From contig JASANG010001358.1 in the NCBI GenBank assembly GCA_030248215.1, positions 1-64,000 on the forward strand: a stretch of 64,000 bases of DNA. The letters are read 5' to 3'. The stretch is from Enoplolaimus lenunculus (Eukaryota; Nematoda; Enoplea; Enoplida; Thoracostomopsidae). Each line of letters starts with the position of its first letter. Within the stretch, counting starts at the first letter, position 1. The notes under the pieces were generated by a model. That model searched no databases and was not told the origin of the DNA. It saw only the letters and a list, made by a program, of their open reading frames with translations. The position numbers were made by a program, and so were the translations under genes. This document shows positions 55,101 to 64,000 of the stretch, in pieces.

Positions 55101-58100
55101 CAGCTAAACAATTCTTATTGGCGTGAGTGAAGCGCGGGTCGGGTAAATAAATCCTTACTCACATCTCACTCTGGCGTGAAGGCGTTTTGCAAAATTATCA
55201 CATAAATACCTTAAACCAGCAACCATATTCCGTGAACAGTGTGACTTCCGGTCTCATTTTCAAGCAACCGGTTAACAATCTATTAGCTAAGTCATCTTGA
55301 ATAACGCCATGCTGGCCTAAAAATCGATGTTTTGGACCAAGACCAAATTTTTCATGATCAAAACAACGGTTGCACCAGAGTTCCATAACCAAATTCGAAA
55401 GCCAACTACAATTTCGAATGAACCAGTTCGATAAGCGATTGCTGTACAGGATGTCTCCTGGGGTACCACGAGGTCCGACCCTTCCAAGTATCCATGCGCC
55501 ACGACGTGTTGATAGATATACCTGAATAAAAGCTTCAAATTGCTCAACCCTTCATGGTCTGAGGGGGTAAAGGTTCGAAGGACTTCGAGGGTAGATTTTT
55601 AGCTACTACTACCGAACCACTAAACAAGATAAAACTAGGCTTTCTTGACAATTAATAGTTTCTGATCAAAACGTCCTTTCTGATTTCATAATAATCATTT
55701 TTCTAGTACACGTATTGATGTATACAGCAAACAGTCACAGGGACCACCCTCAGACCGCAGAATGTTGCGAAATTATGCGTGGTTTACATTAATTTGTGTA
55801 CGCGATGTGGAAATTCTCACCAGCTATAGACGACGATTTTTGATGTTTAAAAAACAGCAGCTAGCGTTGGCTAACATTTGAATTTTACCTGTCGTTTTAT
55901 AAGTTACGAAAATTGTCAATCAGCAAGCGTCCATAGCCACTGAGAATTTCCACATCGCGTACACAAATTGATGTAAACCACGCATTATACTGAGCTTTCA
56001 AGCAAAATTTTTGCATAATTTAATAGTCACTGAAAGAAGAAAATATTTCAAACGTCATAAATTAGAATTTGCAGTTTACGTAACAATTGCAATAAACGAT
56101 AATTACGCTACAATTCACACTGTCAAAGCATAAATCCTGAAAAACATGTGACACAACACTTTCACTGATTTTGTGATGCAATGAATAGCGCCACCATAGT
56201 TGTATCAGCATATTCCTAAGCCTAAGCGTAAACGTAAGAATCAGCATGTTCCTAAGCCTAAGCCTAAACGTGAGAATCAGCATATTCCTATTAAGCCTAA
56301 GCCTAAACGTAAGAAGCAGCATATTCCTAAGCCTAAGCCTAAACGTACGAATCAGCATATTCCTAAGCCTAAGCGTAAGAATCAGCATATTCCTAAGCCT
56401 AAGCCTAAACGTAAGAATCAGCATATTCCTTAGCCTAAGCCTAAACGTAACAATCAGCATATTCCTAAGCCTAAGCCTAAACGTAAGAATCAGCATATTC
56501 CTTAGCCTAAGCCTAAACGTAACAATCAGCATATTCCTAAGCCTAAGCCTAAACGTACAGATCAGCATATTCCTGAGCCTCAGCCTAAACGTAAGGATCA
56601 GCATGTTCCTAAGCCTCAGCCTAAACGTACGAATCAGCATATTCGTAAGCCTCTGCCTAAACGTAAGGATCAGCATGTTCCTAAGCCTAAGCCTAAACGT
56701 ACGAATCAGCATATTCCTAAGCCTCAGCCTAAACGTAAGGATCAGCATGTTCCTAAGCCTAAGCCTAAACGTAAGAATCAGCACATTCCTAAGCCTACGC
56801 CTAAACGCAACAATCAGCATATTCCTAGCAAGCGTAGGAATACGCTATTGCTAAAGTTTCAGCCTAAGTATAAAATTATTGTAAAGCTTACGTTTACTCG
56901 ATTGCCCAAACTAGGAAGACATGATTGTTGGTTGTATAGTTTACAACGGTGTCATTTACTGTGTACATAACTATGACAGGTCTGAACGTTGGGCTCAGAC
57001 CTGTACTGATTAAATTCACTCAAAATCTAATAAAAACATTTAAGTGAACAGTTATTTATTTTGTCTTTAAAATTTTACAAAATCGCTAAATAGTTGCGCG
57101 ACTCCATTCTATTGGCATAAACGTACAGCATCGTTGAAACTTTGGCCCATATTACTTTAAGGGGCGCCCAGTTTCTGATGGGTCCACAAAAGAGTAAGTT
57201 TAGATTCTAGATTACACTTTTTGCTTAGGTTTAGGCTTAGGCTTAGGCTTAAGCTTAGGAACTCATTTTTGCATGCTTTGGCTTAGGCTTAGGTTTAGGA
57301 ATACGCTTAATCTACTGTTACGCCCCTTAATGTAACATTGGCCGAAATTTTTATACGTCTAATATCCGTTTTCCGTTTCCGTTATTTTGATCACGATTCA
57401 TTGTCGTTATTTTGACTATTCGTTTGTACACGTGTGTCGTACCTGAGTCGCAGACCTCGATAGCTCGACTGCAACATCGCCACCTGAATTGCCCAAACCA
57501 ACGACCAGGACACGTTTGCCAGAATAACCATCGGCTGTTTTGTAGCGAGCGCTGTGCGTAATAGAACCCTGAACATTAATACCAAAAGTGACGTTTTTTA
57601 AGCAAAATCTTTGAAATCTATGGCTCATTCATAAGCCATATTCACACGTGCAAGTTTCTGCTACGAGAACTTGCAGCTGCAACTTGCACTTGCAAGTTTT
57701 GTCCGAAATCTAGTTCGAAAAATTTGCAGCTCCGAATTAAAAATCATAGCCAGGAATTTTGTTCACATGTAAGAATGACTATGCAAGTACACTGAATTTA
57801 TTGCAACCGCTTTGTCATTGGCTGATGGAAAAATGCTAGTTTTGCGTGCAATTTACAACTGCAACTTCTCGCAGCAACCAACTTGAACGTGCGAATAGCG
57901 CAAGCTTATCTTAACTGCATCAAAATATGCTTTCCTACATGTGATAATTACTAAACAATAACACCGATTATACCGATCAAATTTGCTAAATTGTAAGAAA
58001 AAATGTAACGAAATATTTTAAATTTAATAAAGAAACTAAATTTTCAAAGGTTATTATGGTACCATCGACTCAAAATTTTGAGAAATTAATAGTTTTGAAC

Positions 58101-61100
58101 ACGGGCGCCACCAGGAATAACACTCCATCACGGATAAAACTAAAATTTAGTGCCGAGATGTATTAAAATATGGTCTTTAGCTTCTCGTTCGCAAGCTGTT
58201 CTTTCAATTTTATAAATTTCGCGTTCAGTGCGAAATTTCTACGCTTCGACACTGAAATACACATTTATAGCGGATGTAGGCCCACATATTCCCGCCAAAA
58301 TTACAGTCCCATGACTAGCTATGTATTATTTACTTTGAATGTGCTTAGTCCCGGCACAGAAGGAATAAGCGGATCGAAATGATGTCCAGTACAGCACATC
58401 ACGCCATCAACTTTGATCTCTTGTATTTGCTCGTTGTCTTTGGAGCTGTGAAAATTAAGTAAATACGACGCTTATATTTACGGAAAAAATTAAACCAGAC
58501 CATCCAGAAAATATTGAATTGAAATTCTGAGCGTTTAGTGGTAACTTTACGAAAAGATACTTTAACTCAACTCGTAAATATTGGCCCATGTAAAGATCAG
58601 GGACGGAACGTTTTTCTATGGGACTAGAAAAGAGTAAGCTTAAGCTTTCGACTAATTTTTTTGCTTGGCTTAGGCTTAGGCTTAGAAATATGCTCATTCT
58701 TACGCTTAGGCTTAGGCTTAGGCTTAGGCTTTGGCTTGTAATACTGTTTCGCCAGTGTTCTTTACATTGGCCAAAATATTCAACAAGTGTACGTATTAAC
58801 AGTCTGTGTTTTAACGGTTACAAATCAACTTTTACAAGTTTTAGATCGACTGTAGTCATGTCTCTACAACCCGTTCAACAATAAAACTAAATTTTGACGT
58901 TTATTTAAATAAAAGTTTTGCAACATTTTTAAAACGTAAGATTCTCACCTGTACGTAGGGTATCGATCAAGTTCGACTTAGGGTTGCGCTATACATTTGT
59001 TGATATCCGGCGCGGTCCGTCGCCCGTACGACGCCGTCACCGTACGGCGCTGTCCGTCACCATACGGTATCGTACGTGCGTCATTTACGTACGATACCGT
59101 ATGGTGACGTCCGGTGCCACATGACAAGGGCCCATGGTTAAGATCAGGGGCGGAAAGTTTTTGTGTGGGAGAATAAATAGAGTAAGCTTAAGCTTTAGAC
59201 TATTTTTGTTTGCTTGGCGTTGGCGTTGGCTTTAGGCTTAGAAATATGCTTATAATACTGTTCCGTCCATGTTCTTTACATTGACTCATGACAAGTATAG
59301 CGCCATCATTAAAATTATGTCTCAGAAACCAAACTATAAGCTTACTTGCTTACTTTAAAGTTCGGTGTTGAATAATCCAACGTTTCGATACTTTGTAGTC
59401 GTCCGCCTGTTTCACGTTAAGTACTTCGGTTTGAAACTGAATATAATTTGTTAATTTAAAATGATTTACGTAAGACCTGAAATTTAAATTTCAAATTCAA
59501 ATTTTTAATACTGCACAAAGTGCCAACTATTTCACTGATAAGTTAATGGGGCTTATCAACAGGCCCGTAGCCAAAGGGGCGCCAGGGGGGAACTGAGCCC
59601 CATGGAAAAATTTTGTCCTCCCCCTGGAGAATTTTCAACCTTGCTTGTAACTGATTGAAATGTTTAAATACCTGTCCTGAAAAATTTGTAGCACCACCCT
59701 TAGCTAGGCGAGCTGGCTACGAGCCTGATTATCAAGAAGAAACTCAAAACAGCCGCTGACCCAATAGAATTTATTACTATCTTTATTGCATCATTGTTTA
59801 AAGCTCATTTCTGTGCAAGTTTTTGCAGCGAGAACTTGCTGCTGCACCTTGCACGAACTACTTACAGCTGCAAGTATTTTCAAAGGAACATTCCGATTGC
59901 TCAATCAAACTGCATGTGCAAGAAATACAAGCGATTTATTTGAATCAAACTCATTCAATCGTCTGGTCGCCAAAATTTTTTATACCAATCGAATCAACTT
60001 ATCAAACCGCATCGAATGGCATATATAAATTGTTCAATTTTTTGACATCATTTTGTTGGGTCCCGAGGTGAACCTTGCGACCTTAAAAATAGAATTTTTC
60101 CAAAAATTCAAATTTGGATGCGCAATGATCAAAGGCGGTCATAACCAGGCTCAAATATGCAAAAATTTCAAATTCCAACCATTTTTGGGCAAACGCTGGC
60201 TGTGGGGTGGGAGTGGGTGACAGACATCTTGGCTAGTACGGCCTATCTACGCCAATTCGCCGCCCAACTACTTGTCGCCCAACAAAGCCTCCTGAATAAA
60301 TCTAAGCACAATCCAACGCGTAATCCTAAGCATAAACCTAGTATAACGATGGACGATGATTGGTCGAGTCTATGCAATTTTGGACTACAAATTGTCGGCC
60401 GACGAGTTGTAGGCCGACAAATTGTGATACCATACAGGCGGGGGCCAAAGCTCGCTATGTCTGCACCAATTCTTACTTGTAGTATGCGAGCAGGATGTCG
60501 TGGGGCATATAATTAGGAACATCGTCGGTAAACAAAAAATCACTGAATGACATCATTTCTTTGCTTGTATTTGATACGGTTGATGCCATGACGGATGGAA
60601 TATCTGAAAACAAATTTTAACGCGACAATCGGGGGGCCCAAGTAACGATCAGGGGCGGAACGTTTTTCTATGGGACTACAATCGTGTAAGGTTAAGCTTA
60701 AGACTAATTTTTTCCATAGACTTAGGTTTAGACTTAATTGGTATCAGCGGATTCTTACGCTTAGCTTAGGCTTTGAAATATGCGTATACTACTGTTACGG
60801 CCATGCCCTATGCGTTGGTTATAGCTTGTGTACATCATGTGACAACTTTCACATGGTTGTTAATATATACAATTGTAAAATCAATACATGTACTTGTTTG
60901 ACAAAATTTTGCACCTATCAAGGGAAATGTGGATCCTACGCAGTACACGTTCGTAAAATCACAACTGGGGTAGGATCTGTTGATTGAGACCACAAAGATT
61001 GCTTAAGCCCCATTCACACGTGCAAGCTTTTGCATCGAGAACTCGCATCTGCAACTTGCACGAAATACTTACAGTAGCAAGCATTTTCAATGAAACATTC

Positions 61101-62321
61101 CGATTGACCAATCCAATTGCATTTGCAAGAAATTCAAGCGACTTGCAATCGGTGTTCACATGTGCGAATTATATTCAATACCATGAATTCCGGTGAATAA
61201 TTTGCAGCTACAAGAACGTCAAACGCTGCTCGGTGCCCAAACTTGCACATGCAAGTTGCACGTGCAAGTTTTTGATGCAACAATTTGCACGTGTGAATGC
61301 GGCGTTTAGCGAAACAAACAAAATTTTGCTAAATGTAGAATTTTTAAAATCGTCAAAATATTTCTCACAAAACGGAATAGAAGTTTTAAGAACGACAAGC
61401 ATGCACCTGAATCTGTATAGTTCCGGTTCTGATTTAGCAATAAATATCAATAATACCGGAAACGGACACTGATTTTTACCGAAAACGAACATCCAGTTTA
61501 AGAGCGGTAATATCCTTTTTTTGATAATTCTATTGTCATCAACCGCTGTCCGTCACTATCATCGTGCAGCGTCGTACGCGAATTAACATGCAACGCGTAC
61601 GGCAATTTGCGTACGATGCCGCATGGTGACGGACAGCGACTACTGACGCCCCATAAAAAGTATAGCGCTGTCCTTATGGTAGCACTATACTTTTTAAAAT
61701 GTTTAGTCTTCCGGCGCCGTCCATCTCAGCGTCCGTTACCGCTCGGCAATGTACGCCAAGTGTTCCCGTACGAGACGGGACCGATACGGACGACGTGTGA
61801 TGGACGCCGCCGTACAACAATCGTAGAGCCACGGTTGCTAAACATGATTGCAGCGTTGTTTGGCCCGTGTAAAGATCAGTGGCGGAACGTTTTTCTGTGG
61901 GACTAGAATAGAATAAGCATAAACTTGTGACCAATTTATTTGCTTGGCTTAGGCTTAGGCTTATGCTTAGGATTATGCTCATTCTTACGCTTAGGCTTAG
62001 GCTTAGGCTTAGTAATATGCTCATTCTTACGCTTAGGCTTAGGCTTATGCTTAGGAATATGCTCATTCTTACGCTTAGACTTAGGCTTTAGTCGTAGGCT
62101 TAGGCGTAGCAATCATGCTTATAATACTGTTCCGCCCCTGCTCTTTACATTGGCTGTTTATTTTAATAATTTTTCTTTATACCTGGCTTATCGGTATAAT
62201 TCCACAAGCCACCAACCCTGTCACTTTTTTCGAAAGTGACCGGTATCAGTCCGTAGTCCAAACACGTTTTGGTAGCCACAAGGCCGGACGGACCGGCACC
62301 GATAATCGCGACCTGTAGCAT
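52137..62321 (-). CDS. FMO: Flavin-containing monooxygenase, 8 exons, 532 aa
   Basis: FAD- and NADPH-dependent oxygenase that oxidises soft nucleophiles (N or S atoms) in xenobiotics and metabolites, normally anchored to the ER. Exons on the minus strand: 62321-62183, 60603-60477, 59476-59354, 58445-58334, 57568-57443, 55521-55210, 54191-53948, 52552-52137; the sum is 1,599 nt. FAD-binding GAGPSG at 8-13; FMO-identifying motif [11 protein letters not shown] at 166-176, split by an intron after FK; NADPH-binding GLGNSG at 191-196; LCTGYN at 325-330. A hydrophobic C-terminal helix (about 511-530) looks like the usual membrane anchor. Length is the same as vertebrate FMOs (about 533 aa). The start gives [13 protein letters not shown] directly, with no longer N-terminus. 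Which FMO subtype it corresponds to cannot be told. Its introns are crowded with MITEs. Confidence 0.95.
52705..52935. mobile_element. Type R repeat of ACTCAGAGTTAA words, FMO intron 7
   Basis: GAGTTGATTAATCAATTGAG, ACTCACTCTGAGTTAAG and GAGTTGATTAATTAACTCAG recur on both strands, giving a foldback structure. A fragment with the same words is at about 54320-54370, also in FMO intron 6. Confidence 0.5.
52968..53135 (-). mobile_element. Type K MITE with TTAGGC core, FMO intron 7
   Basis: GGCCTGTGTATAGTACAGCC at the left and GTCCTGTTCTACACATAGG at the right, with CCTAAGC units. Confidence 0.7.
53174..53514 (-). mobile_element. Type D hAT-like MITE, FMO intron 7
   Basis: CACGGTACAACCGGAGG at the left, CACCTCCGGTTGCGTC at the right, GCCGGAGGTTCCGGC inside. 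Flanks ATGTGTAT and ATATGTAT match 7/8. Confidence 0.75.
53645..53863. mobile_element. Type E foldback MITE, FMO intron 7
   Basis: CACTGCAAAAAATGGTGAGTC at the left and its inverse at 53843-53863. It ends 85 bp downstream of the exon 7 donor. Confidence 0.88.
54428..54680. mobile_element. Type U inverted repeat element, FMO intron 6
   Basis: AACAAGAGTATGCAAC at the left and GTTGCATAATCTTGTT at the right. The interior holds CCCCTTGTTTAGAGGG and CCCCCCTCTAAATAAAGGGG foldback arms. Confidence 0.75.
54735..55165. repeat. Repeat with ACCCGCG / CGCGGGT words, FMO intron 6
   Basis: TAAACGCGGGTCGACTAAAG near the left and GCGCGGGTCGGGTAAATAAA near the right, with TTACCCGCG, GGTATACCCGC and ACCTGCGATC in between. 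Probably a decayed inverted-repeat element. Confidence 0.4.
55775..55987. mobile_element. Inverted-repeat element with about 45-bp arms, FMO intron 5
   Basis: ATGCGTGGTTTACATTAATT ... GCGATGTGGAAATTCTCA at the left is repeated inverted at 55941-55986 almost perfectly. Confidence 0.85.
56203..56850. repeat. 36-bp minisatellite derived from a TTAGGC MITE core, FMO intron 5
   Basis: About 18 copies of CCTAAGCCTAAGCCTAAACG + TAAGAATCAGCATATT. The unit contains the CCTAAG motif and the GCATATTC / CGTAAG words of the J and K cores. Because 36 is a multiple of three, both strands have long open frames, which I do not take as genes. Confidence 0.93.
57030..57425. mobile_element. Type S MITE interrupted by type L, FMO intron 5
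   Basis: TTTGTCTTTAAAATTTTAC and GTTGCGCGACTCCATTCTA on the left and ATCCGTTTTCCGTTTCCGTT on the right are family S words, separated by the L element at 57144-57343. Confidence 0.6.
57144..57343. mobile_element. Type L MITE with TTAGGC core, nested in type S
   Basis: GGCCCATATTACTTTAAGGGG at the left and CCTTAATGTAACATTGGCC at the right. Target sites GAAACTTT (57136-57143) and GAAATTTT (57344-57351), 7/8. Confidence 0.88.
57632..57907. mobile_element. Type O inverted repeat element, FMO intron 4
   Basis: CCATATTCACACGTGCAAG at the left and AACTTGAACGTGCGAATAGC at the right; CTTGCAGCTGCAACTTGC inside. Related to 61.0-61.3 kb. Confidence 0.65.
58583..58772. mobile_element. Type J MITE with TTAGGC core, FMO intron 3
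   Basis: GGCCCATGTAAAGATCAGGG at the left and TTCTTTACATTGGCC at the right; TAAATATT / AAAATATT target sites (58575-58582, 58773-58780). The core has two TTAGGC runs separated by AAATATGCTCATTCTTACGC. Confidence 0.9.
58978..59310. mobile_element. Type I CpG-rich MITE interrupted by type J, FMO intron 3
   Basis: GGGTTGCGCTATACATTTG at the left, CATGACAAGTATAGCGCCATC at the right, CGTCACCGTACGGCG between. The J element at 59129-59286 splits it. Confidence 0.8.
59129..59286. mobile_element. Type J MITE nested in type I
   Basis: GGCCCATGGTTAAGATCAGG at the left, TTCTTTACATTGACT at the right; CATGACAAG directly repeated at 59120-59128 and 59287-59295. Confidence 0.9.
59561..59728. mobile_element. 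Type F MITE, FMO intron 2
   Basis: AGGCCCGTAGCC at the left, GGCTACGAGCCTGA at the right; TTATCAAC (59553-59560) and TTATCAAG (59729-59736) target sites. Confidence 0.85.
59803..60015. mobile_element. Type O element, partial, FMO intron 2
   Basis: TCATTTCTGTGCAAGTTTTTG, GAGAACTTGCTGCTGC, CACCTTGCACGAACTACTTAC and GGAACATTCCGATTG are shared with the O copy at 61.0 kb. Confidence 0.6.
60635..60820. mobile_element. Type J MITE, FMO intron 1
   Basis: GGCCCAAGTAACGATCAGGGG at the left and ACTGTTACGGCCATGCCC at the right. The core has only degenerate TTAGG units. It begins 31 bp upstream of the exon 2 acceptor, so it could affect the branch point or pyrimidine tract. Confidence 0.7.
61011..61300. 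mobile_element. Type O inverted repeat element, FMO intron 1
   Basis: CATTCACACGTGCAAGC at the left and TTGCACGTGTGAATGC at the right. The right half contains the palindromes TTGCACATGCAAG and TTGCACGTGCAAG. Confidence 0.8.
61535..61850. mobile_element. Two adjacent type I CpG-rich MITEs, FMO intron 1
   Basis: First copy about 61535-61675 (CAACCGCTGTCCGTCAC ... AAAAGTATAGCGCTGTCC), second about 61672-61850 (GTAGCACTATACTTTTTAAA ... CAATCGTAGAGCCACGG). They meet at a shared GCGCTGTCC region, facing end to end. Confidence 0.65.
61862..62154. mobile_element. Type J MITE with expanded TTAGGC core, FMO intron 1
   Basis: GGCCCGTGTAAAGATCAGTGG at the left, CTCTTTACATTGGC at the right. The core has four blocks of TTAGGC units, each separated by ATGCTCATTCTTACGC, so it is partly amplified. 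It stops 28 bp downstream of the FMO exon 1 donor. Confidence 0.88.
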
Positions 62322-62430
62322 GTTCCACGACCGATGAAATCTGGCAAAATTTGCAATATATAAGCAATAAATTATACCATAAAACCAGAAGTAACAAAAT
62401 TCATTGTAGAACACAACAACTTTATTTGCC

Positions 62431-62543
62431 TAAGCCTAAGCCTAAGCCTAAGCCTAAGCCTAAGCCTAAGCCTAAGCCTAAGCCTAAGCCTAAGCCTAAG
62501 CCTAAGCCTAAGTCTAAGCCTAAGCCTAAGCCTAAGCCTAAGC
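62431..62543. repeat. CCTAAG array (TTAGGC telomere-type repeat)
   Basis: About 18-19 nearly perfect hexamers of CCTAAG (TTAGGC on the minus strand), with one TCTAAG variant. No MITE ends flank it, although GGCTTAG recurs at 62573. Located about 110 bp upstream of the FMO start codon. Confidence 0.95.
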
Positions 62544-63060
62544 ACTGTGTATAGCGTCTATCACCAGTTATTTAGGCTTAGAAACGAGAAATAGCCACTA
62601 GTTTTTTCGACTCGTGCATACATCCTGTTCCCTTGTAACATTCCCTGTTGGCTAAGTGGACGGCTTGATCCTTAGCGGATTTAAAGTTGGCGAAGCGCCG
62701 ATCTATCCCCCCTCAACAGAAATCAAAACCAACATTTGGTACGCATTAAAATGGCGTTTAGCTCGTCACTCGAGGGAGGGGGGTATTCCGTTGTTATTTC
62801 TCGCGTGGTACCCGGTATCAGAAATATCTGAGTACTCCACAAGACTCGAGGTTCTGAATCCTTCTTGAATCACCGGTATCCACACAACGTCGTAAAACGG
62901 CAAAGACTAAAAGAAATCATTACAAAGAAAAACAAGTAAATAAAATACAAACAGACTGCAGTTTCTAAAAATAACCGTATTTGACGTCGCATTATTGTAC
63001 AATGTGCAATAAAGCAATATACTGCGCACGCAATCGGTGTTGTGTTGTACAAATATGAAT
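62544..63060. other. Upstream of FMO, no gene seen
   Basis: A type H end fragment (GTGTATAGCGTCTATCACCA) adjoins the CCTAAG array. Further on is U-like sequence (CCCCCCTC, CTCGCGTGGTACCC) without clear ends. Confidence 0.4.
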
Positions 63061-63067
63061 TCGTGTC

Positions 63068-63228
63068 AGTAGCCACAGGGTGGACGCAGAAGGGACTCAG
63101 TGCCTCCTGGAAAAATTTTGGCTCCTGGAAAATTTTCAACGTTGCTTACAAGTCAATGTAAACGCTTGTAGGATCCTCCTGAAAAGTTTCTAACCAGCAT
63201 AGCAAGGTGGGCTGGGTACAGGCCTGTA
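63068..63228. mobile_element. Type F MITE, diverged
   Basis: GTAGCCACAGGGTGG at the left and AAGGTGGGCTGGGTACAGGCCTG at the right in parts, with GGAAAATTTTCAACGTTGCTT as in the other F copies. Confidence 0.5.
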
Positions 63229-63232
63229 TAAT

Positions 63233-63340
<108 letters not shown>

Positions 63341-63434
63341 ATATACAAATTTTTGTCGCTTGGTACGCTCGCAGGCTTACAGTCTAAAGTTTTTCGACCT
63401 TTATTCAGAACGCAGATATGAAGCCTAAGCCAGA

Positions 63435-63932
63435 GGTCCATGTAAAGATCAGGGACGGAAAATTTTCCTGTGGGACTAGAATAGAGTAAGCTTAAGCTTT
63501 AGACTAATGCGTCGTTCATATAAAATTCGACCTGGACGCCAAATGTGTCCAAGCCCAGGGCTAACAAGTGGTCGTTGACCATACCTCAACGAGTGGTACG
63601 AACCACTCCTCGGCGTACGGTCAACGAAAAATTTTCGTTCAGGTAGAGTCAATGACCACTCGCTGGGCCTAGGCTAGGACACATTTTGTGGCGAGGCCGA
63701 ATTTAGATTTTTTGCTTGGCTGAGGCTTAGGATTATGCTTAGGCTTAGGTTTAGGCTTAGGCTTAGGCATAGGCTTATACTTACGCTTAGGCTTAGGCTT
63801 AGGAATAGGCTCATCTTTACGCTTAGGCTTAGTCTTAGGCTTAGGCTTAGGAATATGTTCATTCTTACGCTTAGGCTTAGGCTTAGGCTTTTGCTTATAA
63901 AATACTGTTCCGCCCCTGTTCTTTGCATCAAC
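63435..63932. mobile_element. Type J MITE with long TTAGGC core and an insertion
   Basis: GGTCCATGTAAAGATCAGGG at the left and CCCCTGTTCTTTGCATCAACC at the right in parts. TTAGGC units fill 63720-63890 in blocks. The left part is broken at about 63508-63705 by another inverted-repeat element. Confidence 0.85.
63518..63703. mobile_element. Inverted-repeat element nested in type J
   Basis: TAAAATTCGACCTGGACGCC and AAATGTGTCCAAGCCCAG at the left; CTGGGCCTAGGCTAGGACAC and GGCGAGGCCGAATTTA at the right, inverted. The interior has further foldback arms (GTGGTCGTTGACCATACCTC / GTACGGTCAACG). Confidence 0.75.
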
Positions 63933-64000
63933 CGCCTCAAAATTACCATGTTGCTTTTGGCCTACTTCATGTGGAAGGCACTAAAACAGCTTCTTTGATT

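Noticed and set aside
56062-56854. 252- and 202-codon open frames at the 36-bp repeat
   Set aside because: Same cause as above; both strands are open, and the array lies inside an FMO intron.
62431-62543. A true chromosome end
   Set aside because: The array is only about 113 bp and unique-looking sequence and MITEs continue for 1.4 kb beyond it.

Overview
The window is nuclear DNA of an animal. It carries five intron-containing housekeeping genes, all recognisable from their spliced products: EXOC2/Sec5 (+, 21 exons), ERAL1 (+, 8 exons), PSMB1/proteasome beta-6 (-, 6 exons), ASF1 (-, 5 exons) and a flavin-containing monooxygenase (-, 8 exons). For every gene the GT-AG exon chain read here keeps frame at each junction and sums to a multiple of three. 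Predicted lengths are 909, 508, 255, 382 and 532 aa, close to the family lengths for EXOC2, PSMB1 and FMO and longer for ERAL1 and ASF1. The Ral-binding IPT domain on EXOC2 indicates a metazoan. Many repeats contain runs of TTAGGC, the canonical nematode telomere motif. A nematode or other ecdysozoan with an intron-rich gene set is therefore possible, but these runs lie inside transposons, so this is a hint only.

Layout: 1-14.1 kb is intergenic. It begins with an inverted-repeat element, then an 18-bp minisatellite of about 75 copies (783-2166), then a dense field of short non-autonomous DNA elements, a 317-bp tandem duplication and a tRNA-derived SINE cluster. EXOC2 fills 14.16-26.29 kb and ERAL1 27.95-35.80 kb. 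The three minus-strand genes follow: PSMB1 39.09-41.89, ASF1 43.70-49.08 and FMO 52.14-62.32 kb. ERAL1 and PSMB1 converge. The last 1.7 kb holds a pure CCTAAG array, an AT microsatellite and nested MITEs.

The products act in different pathways: exocytosis, mitochondrial ribosome assembly, proteasome core, histone chaperoning and xenobiotic/sulfur-nitrogen oxidation. Nothing suggests an operon.

The striking part is the repeat landscape. At least a dozen families of 150-950 bp elements with terminal inverted repeats are present, and none encodes a protein. Several have 8-bp target-site duplications typical of hAT transposons. The most abundant group (called J, K and L here) has related ends and a shared core of TTAGGC repeats. 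These elements are nested in one another, sit in introns and 3' UTRs, and seem to have given rise to a 36-bp minisatellite and possibly a telomere-like array. The only transposon protein remnant seen is a short LINE reverse-transcriptase piece at 47.9-48.2 kb.
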